A DNA stretch of 64,000 nucleotides from Streptomyces caniscabiei (GCF_014930365.1 NZ_JABXWI010000013.1:135546-199545); one strand, 5' to 3'; positions 41,470-50,789 are shown, counted from the stretch's first letter. Numbers and translations are program-made. The notes: generated by a model from the letters alone, not told the origin.

Positions 41470-42477
41470 ATGAACCCACCCCCCGCGTCCCCCAGGATCT
41501 TCGCGGCGTTCCGTGCCGTGGCACTCGCCGCCGCACTCTGCCTGACCGTCGCCGGCTGCTCGGCGTTCGGCGGATCGGACGCCGATTCGGACGGGGGCGC
41601 GTCGGGATCCCCGGGCGGGATGAAGATCGCGCTGATCACCCACAGCGCCGAGGGGGACGCCTTCTGGGACCTGGTCCGCAAGGGCGCCGAGGTCGCGGCC
41701 GCCAAGGACGGCGTCGAGCTGACCTTCGTCAGCGACCCCGACCCCGCGGGGCAGGCGAAACTGGTGCGGGACGCGATCGCCGACAAGGTCGACGGCATCG
41801 CGGTGACCCTCGCCAAGCCGCAGGCGATGCGCGGCGCGGTCGCCGACGCCCGCGCCGCGGGCATACCCGTGGTGGGCCTCAACTCCGGTATCGACGCCTG
41901 GCAGTCGCAGGGCCTGCTGGCCTTCTACGGCCAGGACGAGAGCGTCGCCGGCCGCGCCCTCGGCAACGAACTCGACGCCCGCGCCGCCAAGCACGCCCTG
42001 TGCGTCATCCACGAGCGCGGCAACGTCGCCGTGGAGGCCCGCTGCGCCGGTGTGCGCAAGACCTTCGCCGGGCAGACCGAGAACCTCTACGTCGACGGCA
42101 CCGACATGGACTCGGTGACCGACGCCGTCGCCGCGAGGCTCCGTCAGGACCCCACCATCGACGAGGTCGTCACCCTCGGTGCCCAGTTCGCGCTCGCCGC
42201 CGTGGACTCGGTGGACGACGCCGGCAGCAAGGCACAGGTCGCCACCTTCGACCTCAACAAGGCGGTGGTCGAGGCCGTGCGCGAGGGCGACGTCCAGTTC
42301 GCCGTGGACCAGCAGCCCTACCTCCAGGGCTATCTCGCGGTCGACGGGCTCTGGCTCTACCGGACCAACGGCAACATCAGCGGCGGCGGTGTCGAGCCGG
42401 TCCTCACCGGCCCGGCGTTCGTCACCAAGAAGAACATCGCCGGAGTCGCCGAGTTCGCCGCGAACGGGACCCGTTGA
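41470..42477 (+). CDS. Orphan sugar-binding lipoprotein (periplasmic-binding-protein type I fold)
   Basis: The 335-residue protein has a signal peptide ending in a VAGC lipobox. The mature part is a ribose/galactose-type binding protein (GGMKIALITHSAEGDAFWDLV, GIPVVGLNSGIDAW, AQVATFDLNKAVVEAV, VDQQPYLQGYLAVDGLWLY). Such proteins deliver sugars to ABC permeases or to a histidine kinase. No permease or ATPase gene is adjacent. Next to it is the conservon sensor kinase, and upstream is a pectin-degrading enzyme. It may serve as an external sensor, which is inference. Confidence 0.85.
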   Translation: MNPPPASPRIFAAFRAVALAAALCLTVAGCSAFGGSDADSDGGASGSPGGMKIALITHSAEGDAFWDLVRKGAEVAAAKDGVELTFVSDPDPAGQAKLVRDAIADKVDGIAVTLAKPQAMRGAVADARAAGIPVVGLNSGIDAWQSQGLLAFYGQDESVAGRALGNELDARAAKHALCVIHERGNVAVEARCAGVRKTFAGQTENLYVDGTDMDSVTDAVAARLRQDPTIDEVVTLGAQFALAAVDSVDDAGSKAQVATFDLNKAVVEAVREGDVQFAVDQQPYLQGYLAVDGLWLYRTNGNISGGGVEPVLTGPAFVTKKNIAGVAEFAANGTR

Positions 42478-42717
42478 CACCGTCAGGCGGAACCTTCCGT
42501 TCGGACATGACCGCGGCCCGGAAACCAAGCATCCGGAACGGTCGTGTAACGGCGACACCAAACTTCCGGCCACCCCTGCGACGTGCGTTCACTTGTGCGG
42601 ATAACATCCTGCGCATCCCCTGTGCGCCGTACTGACAGGTGTCCACCCACCTCCCCGGACCCCTGTCGCCCCCGCTCCCGATCCCTTCCGCTCCCCGCCA
42701 ACCGCCCAAGGACGACG

Positions 42718-45201
42718 ATGCCCTCACGGACCGGCGCCCGGCGCCGTCTCGGCTCCATACGTCTCTCGCTGATCCTCCTGGCTCTGATCCCCAGCGTCAC
42801 GCTGGCCGTGAGCTGGGGTGTGACGACGGCCCAGATGTTCTCCGAGGGTCTGCGGCTGCGGACGCAAACCGGACTGAGCAAGTCCACCGGCGCCATGGGA
42901 ACCGAGGCGACCCTCGCCCTGCAGCGTGAACGCGCCCTGTCGGCGGCCTACATGGCCGCCCCCGGCAGCTCCATGGACCTCCTGGACCAGCAGCGCCGGG
43001 CGACCGACCGGGCGGTCGCGAAGCTCGCCTCGCGCGCCGGCGCCATCGAGGACGCCCCCGAGCGCGTCGGCCAGCGCCTGTACTCGGTGATGGCCGGCAC
43101 CGGCAGCCTGGAGTACTACCGGGACCAGGTGGACAACCCCACCGACATCACGCCCGAGCAGATCCTCGACCAGTACACCGACATCATCGACGGCCAGATC
43201 CACGCCTTCCAGGCGCTCTCCCAGGTCGACGACGGCGACCTCACCTCACAGGCCGGACCGCTCGTCACCCTCGAACAGGCCGCGGAACTGGTCTCCCAGG
43301 GCGACGCGATCCTCACCCTCAACTGGCCCTCGGGCGAACTCGACGAGGCCAGTCGCCAGCACTTCGCCCAGGTGGTCAGCGCCCGCCGCTGGCTCGTCGA
43401 CGACCAGCTCGTCCACACGGTGGAGGGCGAGGTCAAGACCAAGATCGAGAAGGTCATCCGGGGCAAGGACTGGCAGACACTGCAGAAGGTGGAGGACCAG
43501 GTCCTCTCGGCCCACACCACGGGCACCGGGGACGCCCGCAGAACCAGGCTGCCACAGGCACAGGCCGAGTGGGACGGCGCGATGAGGGGGCTCTCCGTCC
43601 AGTACGAGAAGCTGATCCGCGAACAGACCGGGACGCTGCTCGACCGCAGCGGCGAGGAGGCCCGCGGGCTGCTCATCAAGGCCGGCTCGCTGAGCGCCGG
43701 CGGTCTCGCCGCGCTGCTGGTGTGCGTCGTGATGTCCTGGCGCATCACCCGCTCCCTGTCCCGGCGGCTCACCGGCCTGCGCACCGCCACCCTCGGCCTC
43801 GCCGAGCACCGGCTGCCCGACGTCGTCGCCCGCCTCGACCGGGGCGAGAAGGTCGACGTGGACGAGGCCGCGGCCCCCCTCGACTACGGCACCGACGAAC
43901 TCGGCCAGGTCGCCAAGGCGTTCAACGCCGCCCAGCGCACCGCCGTGCACACCGCCGTGGAACTCGCCGACACCCGGCGCGGCTTCCAGCGCGTCATCCT
44001 CGGCATCGCCCGGCAGAGCCAGAACCTGGTCAACCTCCAGCTCACCAAGCTCGACAAGCTGGAGCGCCAGCACCAGGACCCGGAGATCCTCAAGGGCCTG
44101 TACGAACTGGACTCCACCGCCAGCCAGTTGCGCCGCTACGAGGAGAACCTGGTCATCATCAGCGGCGAGCGGCCCGGCCGCAGCTGGACCGAACCGGTCG
44201 CCCTGATCGACATCCTGCGCAGCGCCGTCGGCGAGGTCGCCCAGTACCAGCGGGTGGAGGTGCACACCGACGACGAGGTGTGGATCGCCCCGCCCGCCGT
44301 GGCCGACGTCATCCACCTCCTCGCCGAACTCATCGACAACGCCACCTCCTACTCGCCCGCGCCCAGCCCGGTGAGCGTCCGCGCCGCGATCGTCGCCAAG
44401 GGCCTCGCGCTGGAGGTGGAGGACCGGGGACTCGGCATGTCGGAGGAGGACTACACCGCGTTCAACGCCCAGCTGGCGGTGCCCCCGCAGTTCGACGTGG
44501 TCGCGCTCGCCGACGACCTCCGGCTCGGCATGTTCGTCATAGCCCGGCTCGCCAACCGGCACGGCATCACCGTCACCCTGCGGGCCTCGCCGTACGGCGG
44601 CACCACCGCGATCGTGCTGATCCCCGACGAGATCGTGGTGCGCGAGGCCCCCGTCCCGGACGAGGACGGCACCGAGCCGGTCGAACCGCCCTCCCGCACC
44701 TCGCCGGTGGCCGCCCGGGTCGCCGCCACGGCGGAGCCGCGGTCCGAGGCCGCAGGGCAGGACGCGGACCGTGCGACGCCGGACGGCGGGCCGGAGGAGG
44801 AGGCGCCGGAGGAACGCCCCGCCGCGCACGCGCGGGCCGCCGAGCCCGTCGAGGACGTGAACGGGACACGGCCGGCCCCCGCCGGGCAGCCGCGGACCGG
44901 GGCGCCCCGAGCGGGGGAGCCCCGAGGCGAGAAGTCCCGGGCCGGGAAGAAGGGCGGCCCCATGCCGTTGCCCCGCCGGATCCCGCAGACCAGTCTGGCG
45001 GCGGAGCTGAAGGAGGAGGCCGGGCCCTGCCCGGACGGCGACGCCGACGACTTCACCGCCGAGCGGGCCGCCTCCTCGCTCGCCGGGTTCCAGCGCGGCA
45101 CGCTCCAGGCACGCGACGACGACACGGAATCCGATCACGCGACCGGGGAGGAAACCGCATCCGAAGACCCAGGAGACCGAGTCCCCGCCTCCGGCACCTG
45201 A
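42718..45201 (+). CDS. cvnA: Conservon sensor: histidine-kinase-like ATPase with nitrate/nitrite-sensing-type outer domain
   Basis: The 827-residue protein has a first membrane helix (about 12-32), an extracytoplasmic helical NIT-like domain (about 35-315), a second helix (about 318-340) and a HAMP-type linker. An HATPase domain follows, with ELIDNATSYSPAPSPVSV (N box) and EVEDRGLGMSEEDY (G1). The phospho-accepting His of ordinary kinases is replaced by a LGIARQSQNLVNLQL-like segment. The C-terminal 180 residues are Pro/Glu/Ala/Arg-rich and probably disordered. It is the first gene of a complete conservon, which works as a membrane-linked G-protein-like signalling complex. Confidence 0.9.
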   Translation: MPSRTGARRRLGSIRLSLILLALIPSVTLAVSWGVTTAQMFSEGLRLRTQTGLSKSTGAMGTEATLALQRERALSAAYMAAPGSSMDLLDQQRRATDRAVAKLASRAGAIEDAPERVGQRLYSVMAGTGSLEYYRDQVDNPTDITPEQILDQYTDIIDGQIHAFQALSQVDDGDLTSQAGPLVTLEQAAELVSQGDAILTLNWPSGELDEASRQHFAQVVSARRWLVDDQLVHTVEGEVKTKIEKVIRGKDWQTLQKVEDQVLSAHTTGTGDARRTRLPQAQAEWDGAMRGLSVQYEKLIREQTGTLLDRSGEEARGLLIKAGSLSAGGLAALLVCVVMSWRITRSLSRRLTGLRTATLGLAEHRLPDVVARLDRGEKVDVDEAAAPLDYGTDELGQVAKAFNAAQRTAVHTAVELADTRRGFQRVILGIARQSQNLVNLQLTKLDKLERQHQDPEILKGLYELDSTASQLRRYEENLVIISGERPGRSWTEPVALIDILRSAVGEVAQYQRVEVHTDDEVWIAPPAVADVIHLLAELIDNATSYSPAPSPVSVRAAIVAKGLALEVEDRGLGMSEEDYTAFNAQLAVPPQFDVVALADDLRLGMFVIARLANRHGITVTLRASPYGGTTAIVLIPDEIVVREAPVPDEDGTEPVEPPSRTSPVAARVAATAEPRSEAAGQDADRATPDGGPEEEAPEERPAAHARAAEPVEDVNGTRPAPAGQPRTGAPRAGEPRGEKSRAGKKGGPMPLPRRIPQTSLAAELKEEAGPCPDGDADDFTAERAASSLAGFQRGTLQARDDDTESDHATGEETASEDPGDRVPASGT

Positions 45202-45250
45202 CGTCCCCACGACTTGCTCCCTCGCAGACCGCTCATTGAAGGACACACAG

Positions 45251-45679
45251 ATGACACGCCCCATCCCCGCCACCCACAGCCAGCTCGACCAGCTGCTCAC
45301 CGGACTGGTGGACCGGGTCGCCGAGGTCGACCATGCCGTCGTGCTCTCCGAGGACGGACTCGTCGTCAGCAAGTCCACCGCGTTCCTGCGCGACGACGCC
45401 GAGCGGCTGGCGGCGACCGCGTCCGGCCTGATGAGCCTCAGCAAGGGCGTCAGCATGGACTTCCGCGGTGGGCCCGTCCGTCAGCTGCTCATCGAGATGG
45501 GCAACGCCTTCCTGATCCTCACCAACGCCGGACCCGGCGCCAACCTCGCCGTGCTGACCCGGCAGGGCGCGGACGTCGGCGTGGTCGCGTACCAGATGAA
45601 CATGCTGGTGAAGAAGATCGGCGAGCACCTCAGCGCGGCCCCACGCGCCGGTGTCGTCGCGGCCGACAGCGGCGAGTGA
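45251..45679 (+). CDS. cvnB: Conservon roadblock/LC7 protein
   Basis: The 142-residue protein has the roadblock/LC7 fold (QLDQLLTGLVDRVAEVDHAVVLSEDGL, then GVSMDFRGGPVRQLLIEMGNAFL). The ATG at 45251 follows GAAGGA. Roadblock proteins bind the conservon GTPase and act like GTPase regulators. It is 49 bp after cvnA and directly before cvnC. Confidence 0.92.
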   Translation: MTRPIPATHSQLDQLLTGLVDRVAEVDHAVVLSEDGLVVSKSTAFLRDDAERLAATASGLMSLSKGVSMDFRGGPVRQLLIEMGNAFLILTNAGPGANLAVLTRQGADVGVVAYQMNMLVKKIGEHLSAAPRAGVVAADSGE

Positions 45680-45680
45680 G

Positions 45681-46037
45681 GTGAACGGAGGCGACGCGGC
45701 GGGCCGGCTGGTTCGCCCGTTCACCCTGACGGGCGGCCGCACCAGGCCCGCCCGTGGCGACTTCACCCTCATCACCATGGTGACGGCCGTGGACCCGCAG
45801 CCGGCCGGGGGCACCCGGCCGCAGCCGGAGCACACCCGGATCGTCAGGCTGTGCGCGAAGCCGATCGTGGTGGCGGAGCTGGCCAGCAAGCTCGACCTCC
45901 CGGTGAGCGTGGTCGCGATCATGCTCTGCGACCTGCTGGAGGCGGGCCGGATCAGCGTCCGTCAGCCCCGTCTGATCGCCCGCGCCCCCGACCTGGACCT
46001 GCTGAAGAAAGTGAGGGACGGCCTTGGCCGGCTCTGA
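45681..46037 (+). CDS. cvnC: Conservon DUF742 protein
   Basis: The 118-residue protein contains LVRPFTLTGGRTRPARGDF (DUF742 signature) and a winged-helix-like C-terminal part (ELASKLDLPVSVVAIMLCDLLEAG). The start is taken as GTG at 45681, one base beyond the cvnB stop. Its end overlaps the cvnD start by 14 bp, so the two are translationally coupled. DUF742 proteins associate with the other conservon products. Confidence 0.88.
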   Translation: MNGGDAAGRLVRPFTLTGGRTRPARGDFTLITMVTAVDPQPAGGTRPQPEHTRIVRLCAKPIVVAELASKLDLPVSVVAIMLCDLLEAGRISVRQPRLIARAPDLDLLKKVRDGLGRL

Positions 46038-46605
46038 CCACACCGCACAGGGCATTTCGGCACCCGACACGGTGAAGATCCTCATCGCCGGCGGATTCGG
46101 CGTCGGGAAGACCACCATGGTCGGGTCGGTCAGCGAGATCGTCCCGCTGCGCACGGAGGAACCCCTCACCACCGCCGGGCTCGGGGTCGACGACCTCGAC
46201 GGCATCCCCGAGAAGAACGCCACCACGGTGGCCCTCGACTTCGGCCGGATCAGCATCGGCCAGGACCTCGTGCTCTATCTGTTCGGTACGCCCGGACAGC
46301 AGCGGTTCTGGTTCATGTGGAACGACCTCGCGATCGGCGCCCTCGGCGCAGTCGTCCTGGTCGACGTGCGGCGCCCCGAGTCCAGCTTCGCCGCCATCGA
46401 CTTCTTCGAACGCCGCAAGATCCCGTTCGTCATCGGCGTCAACGGCTTCTACGGCGAACACCCCTACGAGCCCGAGGTCATCCGGGAGTCCCTGGCCCTC
46501 CCCGAGCACACCCCGGTCCTCCTCTTCGACGCCCGCGAACGCACCTCGTGCCGAGACGTCCTGATAGCCCTCCTGGATCAGCTGATCGCGGCGTCGGCCC
46601 ACTGA
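46024..46605 (+). CDS. cvnD: Conservon Ras-like GTPase
   Basis: The 193-residue GTP-binding protein starts at a TTG inside cvnC. P-loop GGFGVGKTT (about 24-32), switch region TTAGLGVDD and switch-II LFGTPGQQRFWFMW are clear; GVNGFYGE and LFDARERTS stand in for the base-binding NKxD and SAK motifs, which are degenerate as in other conservon GTPases. It probably cycles with CvnB and CvnA. It ends 3 bp before the convergent TetR gene with no hairpin between. Confidence 0.93.
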   Translation: MAGSDHTAQGISAPDTVKILIAGGFGVGKTTMVGSVSEIVPLRTEEPLTTAGLGVDDLDGIPEKNATTVALDFGRISIGQDLVLYLFGTPGQQRFWFMWNDLAIGALGAVVLVDVRRPESSFAAIDFFERRKIPFVIGVNGFYGEHPYEPEVIRESLALPEHTPVLLFDARERTSCRDVLIALLDQLIAASAH

Positions 46606-46608
46606 CGG

Positions 46609-47214
46609 CTACGGACGGACCTCCTCGCGCACCAGGCCGGCCACATGGTCGGTGATGGTGTCGAGGATGCTCGTCCAGGCCGCGTCGTCGCCCAGGACCA
46701 GGAAGTTCAGGGTGAGGCCGTCGGTCATGGCGGCGAGGTAGCGGGCCAGGACCGGTACGGGGACCGTCAGTTCGAAGCCCATGGACAGCCGCAGCTGTTC
46801 GATGAGGTCGGCGTAGGTGGCCTGGTACATCTCGTACTGCCGCCGGGCCAGGTGCTCGAAGCCGGGCTCGCGCAGGGCGTACTGGGTCAGCTCGTAGGTC
46901 AGCATGTGTTCGCCCGGGTGGGCGGAGACATGGTCCCAGTAGGCCTGGAAACCGGCCCGGACGGTCTCCCTGAGGGTGCCGCGGGGCCGGATCGCCTCCC
47001 TCACCAGGGTGACGTAGTGCCCGGTGATCGTGGTGATGACGGACTCGATCAGTTCCTGCTTCGACTCGAAGCAGTAGTGGAAGACGCTCAGTGACACGCC
47101 CGCCTCGGCCGCGATGGACCGGGTCGTCGTCCTGGGGACGCCGTCCCGGGTCATCGCGCGGATCGCGGCCTCGGTGAGCTGTCTGCGCCGCTCGGCCGAC
47201 GGCAGGCGTGCCAT
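46609..47214 (-). CDS. TetR family transcriptional regulator (BetI-like)
   Basis: The 201-residue protein has a helix-turn-helix (about 10-58; EAAIRAMTRDGVPRTTT, IAAEAGVSLSVFHYCFESK) and a ligand domain ending in YLAAMTDGLTLNFLVLGDD, resembling BetI-type C-terminal domains. It is 30 bp downstream of the discoidin amidohydrolase gene on the same strand and could be in the same operon. Its target is not evident. Confidence 0.87.
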   Translation of the reverse strand: MARLPSAERRRQLTEAAIRAMTRDGVPRTTTRSIAAEAGVSLSVFHYCFESKQELIESVITTITGHYVTLVREAIRPRGTLRETVRAGFQAYWDHVSAHPGEHMLTYELTQYALREPGFEHLARRQYEMYQATYADLIEQLRLSMGFELTVPVPVLARYLAAMTDGLTLNFLVLGDDAAWTSILDTITDHVAGLVREEVRP

Positions 47215-47244
47215 ATGAGCCCCTCTTTCCCCCGTGAAGTGCGG

Positions 47245-49305
47245 TCAGCCGCTGTAGACGCCGACCTCGTAGAGGGAGTAACCCCAGTCCGTGCCGCGGT
47301 CGGTCCCCAGCATGCGAACATAGCGGGCCGACACCGCGGAGAACGAGGCCGTGTCCAGACCGCCGTCACCGGAGGTCGTGGACCACACGGTCTTCCAGGT
47401 CGAGCCGTCCGTGGAGACGTCGATCTGGTACGCCTTGCCGTAGGCGCGTTCCCAGTCGAGCGTGACCTTCTTGATCACCCGCGACGAACCGAGGTCCAGC
47501 CTCAGCCACTGGCTGTCGCTCCAGTCGCTCGCCCAGCGGGTGCCGCCGTCGCCGTCCACCGCCCGCCCGGGCTGGTAGCTGGTGACCGGGTTCGACTCGG
47601 ACGAACTGGCCGTCGCCGGCACGCCCTTGGCGAGGTTCACGCCCGCCTGGTGGGCCTCGGAGGCGCCCCAGGTGCCGAGGTAGGACTCGGCGCCCTTGAA
47701 GAGGTCGTCCACCACGCCCTGACCGCCGACGAGCCTGATGTCCTCGATCCAGTCCGGGATCATGCCGACATGCGCGGCACCGTCGGTGTTGTAGTTCCAG
47801 GTGCGCTGACCCGTGGTCTGCTTGTCGATCGTCGAGCCGCCGTCGACGCTCTTGAAGGGGTACTTCACCGGGTTGGAGGTGTTCGCGCCGCGCGGGGCGG
47901 GGTGGTCACCGATGCCGTTGAAGTCCGTGCCGTAGCCGTAGCCCACGTCGTACTTCGTCCGCAGCGCGTCCGTACGCTTCGCCTCCGCGCTGAACTCCTC
48001 GGACCCGTGCATGTACTGGGCGACGAAACCGCCGAGCGAGTAGACCCGCTCCGTCCAGTTGAGGTCCATCCAGCTGTGCGAGGACAGCACGCCCGGGTAG
48101 GACGCGGCCTCGAACATGTCCAGCGCCTGGCCGGTGGCCTTGACGCTCATGTGGTCGATCTCGAGCATCATCTTGCGCTTCATCATGCCCTGCACGGCGT
48201 ACTCACCGAGATCGGTCAGTCCCCGCACATTGCACTGCGCGCTGTCGTCGTACTCCGGCACCTCGGTGCCCTCCGGCAGGTCCTCCTCGGCCTCCGTCGC
48301 CGCCCCACCGATCGGGTTGTCCTTCTGCGGGCCCTTGCACTTCTCCGTCTGCCAGAAGGTGCCCGTCGACAGGAACTGTCCGACGTTGATCGCCGTACCG
48401 AGACCGTGCTCGTCGAAGCGGACGCCGCACAGCGCGTTGTCGAACTTGTGGCACAGGAACATGCTGCGCACACCCAGGCCGTACAGCTCGTCGAGGCCCT
48501 TGTCGATGTCCGCCTTGCTGCACTGCGGGACGTCGAGGATCTGCTTGCAGCCGAACGGCTCGGAGGTCTCCACCCCCAGGACGACGGCGAGCTTGCCCTG
48601 CTTGACGACCTCACGGGCCTGCGCGCTGTCGGTGACGATCCGGAACCAGCCCTTGCCGGTACCGCCGTACTGCGCGTCGATGTACGCCTGGAGGTCGTAC
48701 GTCAGCTTCGCCTGGAGCCGGATCGAGGTCATCTCGTCGCAGCTGCGGTCCTTGAACGGGTAGATCGAGCAGATCATCCCGTTGGTGACCAGATCGTTGA
48801 CCAGCACCCGCTGACCGCCGCGCCAGGCGCGCTCGATCCAGGCGTAGTAGTTCGCCTGGTGCGTCATCGAGTCGTACGCCGGCCAGTCCTTGAACGTCGG
48901 GTAGCCGACCGGGTCGTGCTTGCCGTCGCCGCCGTGGGTGATGTAATCGAAGATCGCGAGGGAACCGTCCGGGTAGTGCTCGGGACAGTCCTTCAGCGCG
49001 TCCGCGATGCCCGCGGTCGAGAACACCTTGCCGCAGATGAGCCGGCCGCCGAACGCCTCGTTGGAGAACAGGTGGTTGTGCGCGTCGACGAACCCGCGCA
49101 CGTCACCCGCCGAGTCGGTCCCCTTGAACGGCTCGCCCGTCACGTTGATCTGGGAGTCGGGCGACGGCCGTGAGGTGGGCAGCCACCAGTCGCCGGTGGC
49201 CGCCGAACTCGGCGACGGGCTGAGCAGCATGCCCATCGCGGTCAGGAACAGCGCCAGCACCATGAGGGGTCTGCGTCTGCGGTGGGCGCGTGGAGTCCTG
49301 GTCAT
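47245..49305 (-). CDS. Secreted amidohydrolase-like protein with C-terminal F5/8-type (discoidin) domain
   Basis: The 686-residue protein starts at MTRTPRAHRRRRPL; residues 12-40 are a signal peptide. The N-terminal catalytic part shows a metal-dependent hydrolase pattern: FVDAHNHLFS (HxH), AVVLGVETSEPFG, MFLCHKFDNALCG, MMLEIDHMSV and VLSSHSWMD. The last 130 residues (NLAKGVPATASSSESN, DGGTRWASDWSDSQWLRLDLG) form a discoidin/CBM32 sugar-binding domain. The enzyme is probably targeted to a polysaccharide or the cell wall; the scissile bond is unknown. A good promoter lies about 110 bp upstream. Confidence 0.82.
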   Translation of the reverse strand: MTRTPRAHRRRRPLMVLALFLTAMGMLLSPSPSSAATGDWWLPTSRPSPDSQINVTGEPFKGTDSAGDVRGFVDAHNHLFSNEAFGGRLICGKVFSTAGIADALKDCPEHYPDGSLAIFDYITHGGDGKHDPVGYPTFKDWPAYDSMTHQANYYAWIERAWRGGQRVLVNDLVTNGMICSIYPFKDRSCDEMTSIRLQAKLTYDLQAYIDAQYGGTGKGWFRIVTDSAQAREVVKQGKLAVVLGVETSEPFGCKQILDVPQCSKADIDKGLDELYGLGVRSMFLCHKFDNALCGVRFDEHGLGTAINVGQFLSTGTFWQTEKCKGPQKDNPIGGAATEAEEDLPEGTEVPEYDDSAQCNVRGLTDLGEYAVQGMMKRKMMLEIDHMSVKATGQALDMFEAASYPGVLSSHSWMDLNWTERVYSLGGFVAQYMHGSEEFSAEAKRTDALRTKYDVGYGYGTDFNGIGDHPAPRGANTSNPVKYPFKSVDGGSTIDKQTTGQRTWNYNTDGAAHVGMIPDWIEDIRLVGGQGVVDDLFKGAESYLGTWGASEAHQAGVNLAKGVPATASSSESNPVTSYQPGRAVDGDGGTRWASDWSDSQWLRLDLGSSRVIKKVTLDWERAYGKAYQIDVSTDGSTWKTVWSTTSGDGGLDTASFSAVSARYVRMLGTDRGTDWGYSLYEVGVYSG

Positions 49306-49417
49306 ACTCACGTCCTCGGTCGGGGGTGCGCGGTCGATCGGCCAGACCGTTGCGGGACGCGTTGAACATCCACGACGCCATAGTCCGATTGTCATGGCTG
49401 GCACAAGCGATGTGACG

Positions 49418-49446
49418 AGAATCGCCACTGTGGTGATCCGAGTCAA
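49418..49446 (-). promoter_or_regulatory. Promoter of the discoidin amidohydrolase gene
   Basis: On the minus strand, TTGACT (49441-49446) and GATTCT (49418-49423) are separated by exactly 17 bp. A transcript from here would have a 5' leader of about 105 nt. Confidence 0.5.
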
Positions 49447-49594
49447 TAGTCCGGGACGGCTGACCTGATGGCGCCCGTGACTTCACGACGAGATGACGCT
49501 CCGCCAAATTCTCGTGAACAGGGGCGGGTTGCCCGAGGCCGTCGCGGCGTCGGCCTCCAGCGCCGCCTCCGCTGTCACCGGCCGGTGCCCGCAC

Positions 49595-50710
49595 TCACGT
49601 CAGCGTGCGCACCGACTGGCGGATCACCAACTGCGTGCTCAGCACCACGTGGTCGTCGCCGCCGAGGCGCTCCTCGCGCTCCAGCGCCAACCGGACGGCC
49701 GTGCGCCCCAGATCCTCGTACGGCACCCGCACCGTGGTCAGCGCGGGGGTGAGGTCGGCGGCGAACGGGACGTCGTCGAAGCCGATCAGGGAGACGTCAC
49801 CCGGGACGTCGAGCCCGGCCTCGCGCAGCGCGGCGAGCGCGCCCGTGGCCACCATGTCGGTGCCCGCGAAGACCGCCGTGAAGTCGAGACGGGCGGCCAG
49901 TGCCTCCCGCGTGCGCTGGTAGCCCGAGACCCGGGTGTACGGGCCCGGCAGCTCCAACTCCTCGGCGTGCTCGACCCCATGGGCGCGCAGCGCGTGCAGG
50001 AAGCCGTCCCGGCGCTGGTCGGCGGTGCTGAGCCCGGGGTCGCCGCCCAGGAAGAGGACCCGCCGGTGCCCGGCGGTCAGCAGATGGTCGGTGGCCTGGA
50101 AGGCGCCGCCCCGGTTGTCGTACTGCACCACCGTGACCGGGAGAGAGCCGGGCAGCGGGGGGCGGCCCACCAGCACCAGCCGGGAGCCCGCCGCGTCCAG
50201 CGCCGTCGCGTACTCGGCCATCCGCCGCCGGTACGCCTCGTCCTGCCGGGCGCCGCCGACGAGGAGGACCGCCGCCGCGTGCTGCTCACGCATCAGCTGC
50301 ACCAGGTCGTCCTCACGGGCGGAGTCGTCGTGCGTGGCGCACACCAGGCTCAGCCGGCCCCGGTCGGCGGCCGCCTGCTCCACCCCCGCCGCGACATGGG
50401 CGAGGGAGGGGCCGGTGATGTCCTTGATGACCAGGGCGACGGGGCCGGCGACGCGGCCGGAGAGCGCCTTGGCGTGCACGTTCACCACGTAGTGCAGGGA
50501 CTCGACCGCCGCCATGACCCGGGCCCTGGTCTCCGTGGAGACGGGGTAGTTTCCGGCGAGGGTGCGGGAAACGGTTGCTACGGAGACCCCGGCGCGCGCG
50601 GCGACGTCCCGAATCGTGCTGGGCCGCTCGCCGCCCGAGGTGTTGCTCCGTCGACGCCTGGCACCGCTTGCTTCGGCGCTGCTCCGGCGACCGTTTTCAT
50701 TGACCGTCAC
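49595..50710 (-). CDS. LacI family transcriptional regulator
   Basis: The 371-residue protein has a LacI helix-turn-helix (STIRDVAARAGVSVATVSRTLAG, about 31-53) after a basic, Ser-rich N-terminal extension, and a sugar-binding domain (FAGTDMVATGALAALREAG, VSLIGFDDVPFAADLTP). The GTG at 50710 is the longest start; initiation may be further in. It stands beside unrelated genes; an operator-like sequence (GTAA-GCGT-TTAC) lies 68 bp upstream, suggesting autoregulation. The controlled sugar genes are not obvious. Confidence 0.88.
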   Translation of the reverse strand: MTVNENGRRSSAEASGARRRRSNTSGGERPSTIRDVAARAGVSVATVSRTLAGNYPVSTETRARVMAAVESLHYVVNVHAKALSGRVAGPVALVIKDITGPSLAHVAAGVEQAAADRGRLSLVCATHDDSAREDDLVQLMREQHAAAVLLVGGARQDEAYRRRMAEYATALDAAGSRLVLVGRPPLPGSLPVTVVQYDNRGGAFQATDHLLTAGHRRVLFLGGDPGLSTADQRRDGFLHALRAHGVEHAEELELPGPYTRVSGYQRTREALAARLDFTAVFAGTDMVATGALAALREAGLDVPGDVSLIGFDDVPFAADLTPALTTVRVPYEDLGRTAVRLALEREERLGGDDHVVLSTQLVIRQSVRTLT

Positions 50711-50777
50711 GGTTCGACGTTACTGCATGGGAGGCTGTTGACGGCGGGTGGTTGCGGAACTGCGGCCCCTCGGGAGG

Positions 50778-50789
50778 GTAAGCGTTTAC
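50778..50789. promoter_or_regulatory. LacI-type operator candidate
   Basis: GTAAGCGTTTAC has GTAA/TTAC arms around a central CG with one asymmetric base pair. It resembles LacI-family operators and sits 68 bp upstream of the lacI-type gene, overlapping the last codons of the small membrane protein gene. Confidence 0.42.

Noticed and set aside
38867..41473. An 868-codon plus-strand frame over the pectate lyase fusion
   Set aside because: The minus strand encodes two enzymatic beta-helix domains with catalytic residues; the plus-strand product is only a codon-bias shadow.
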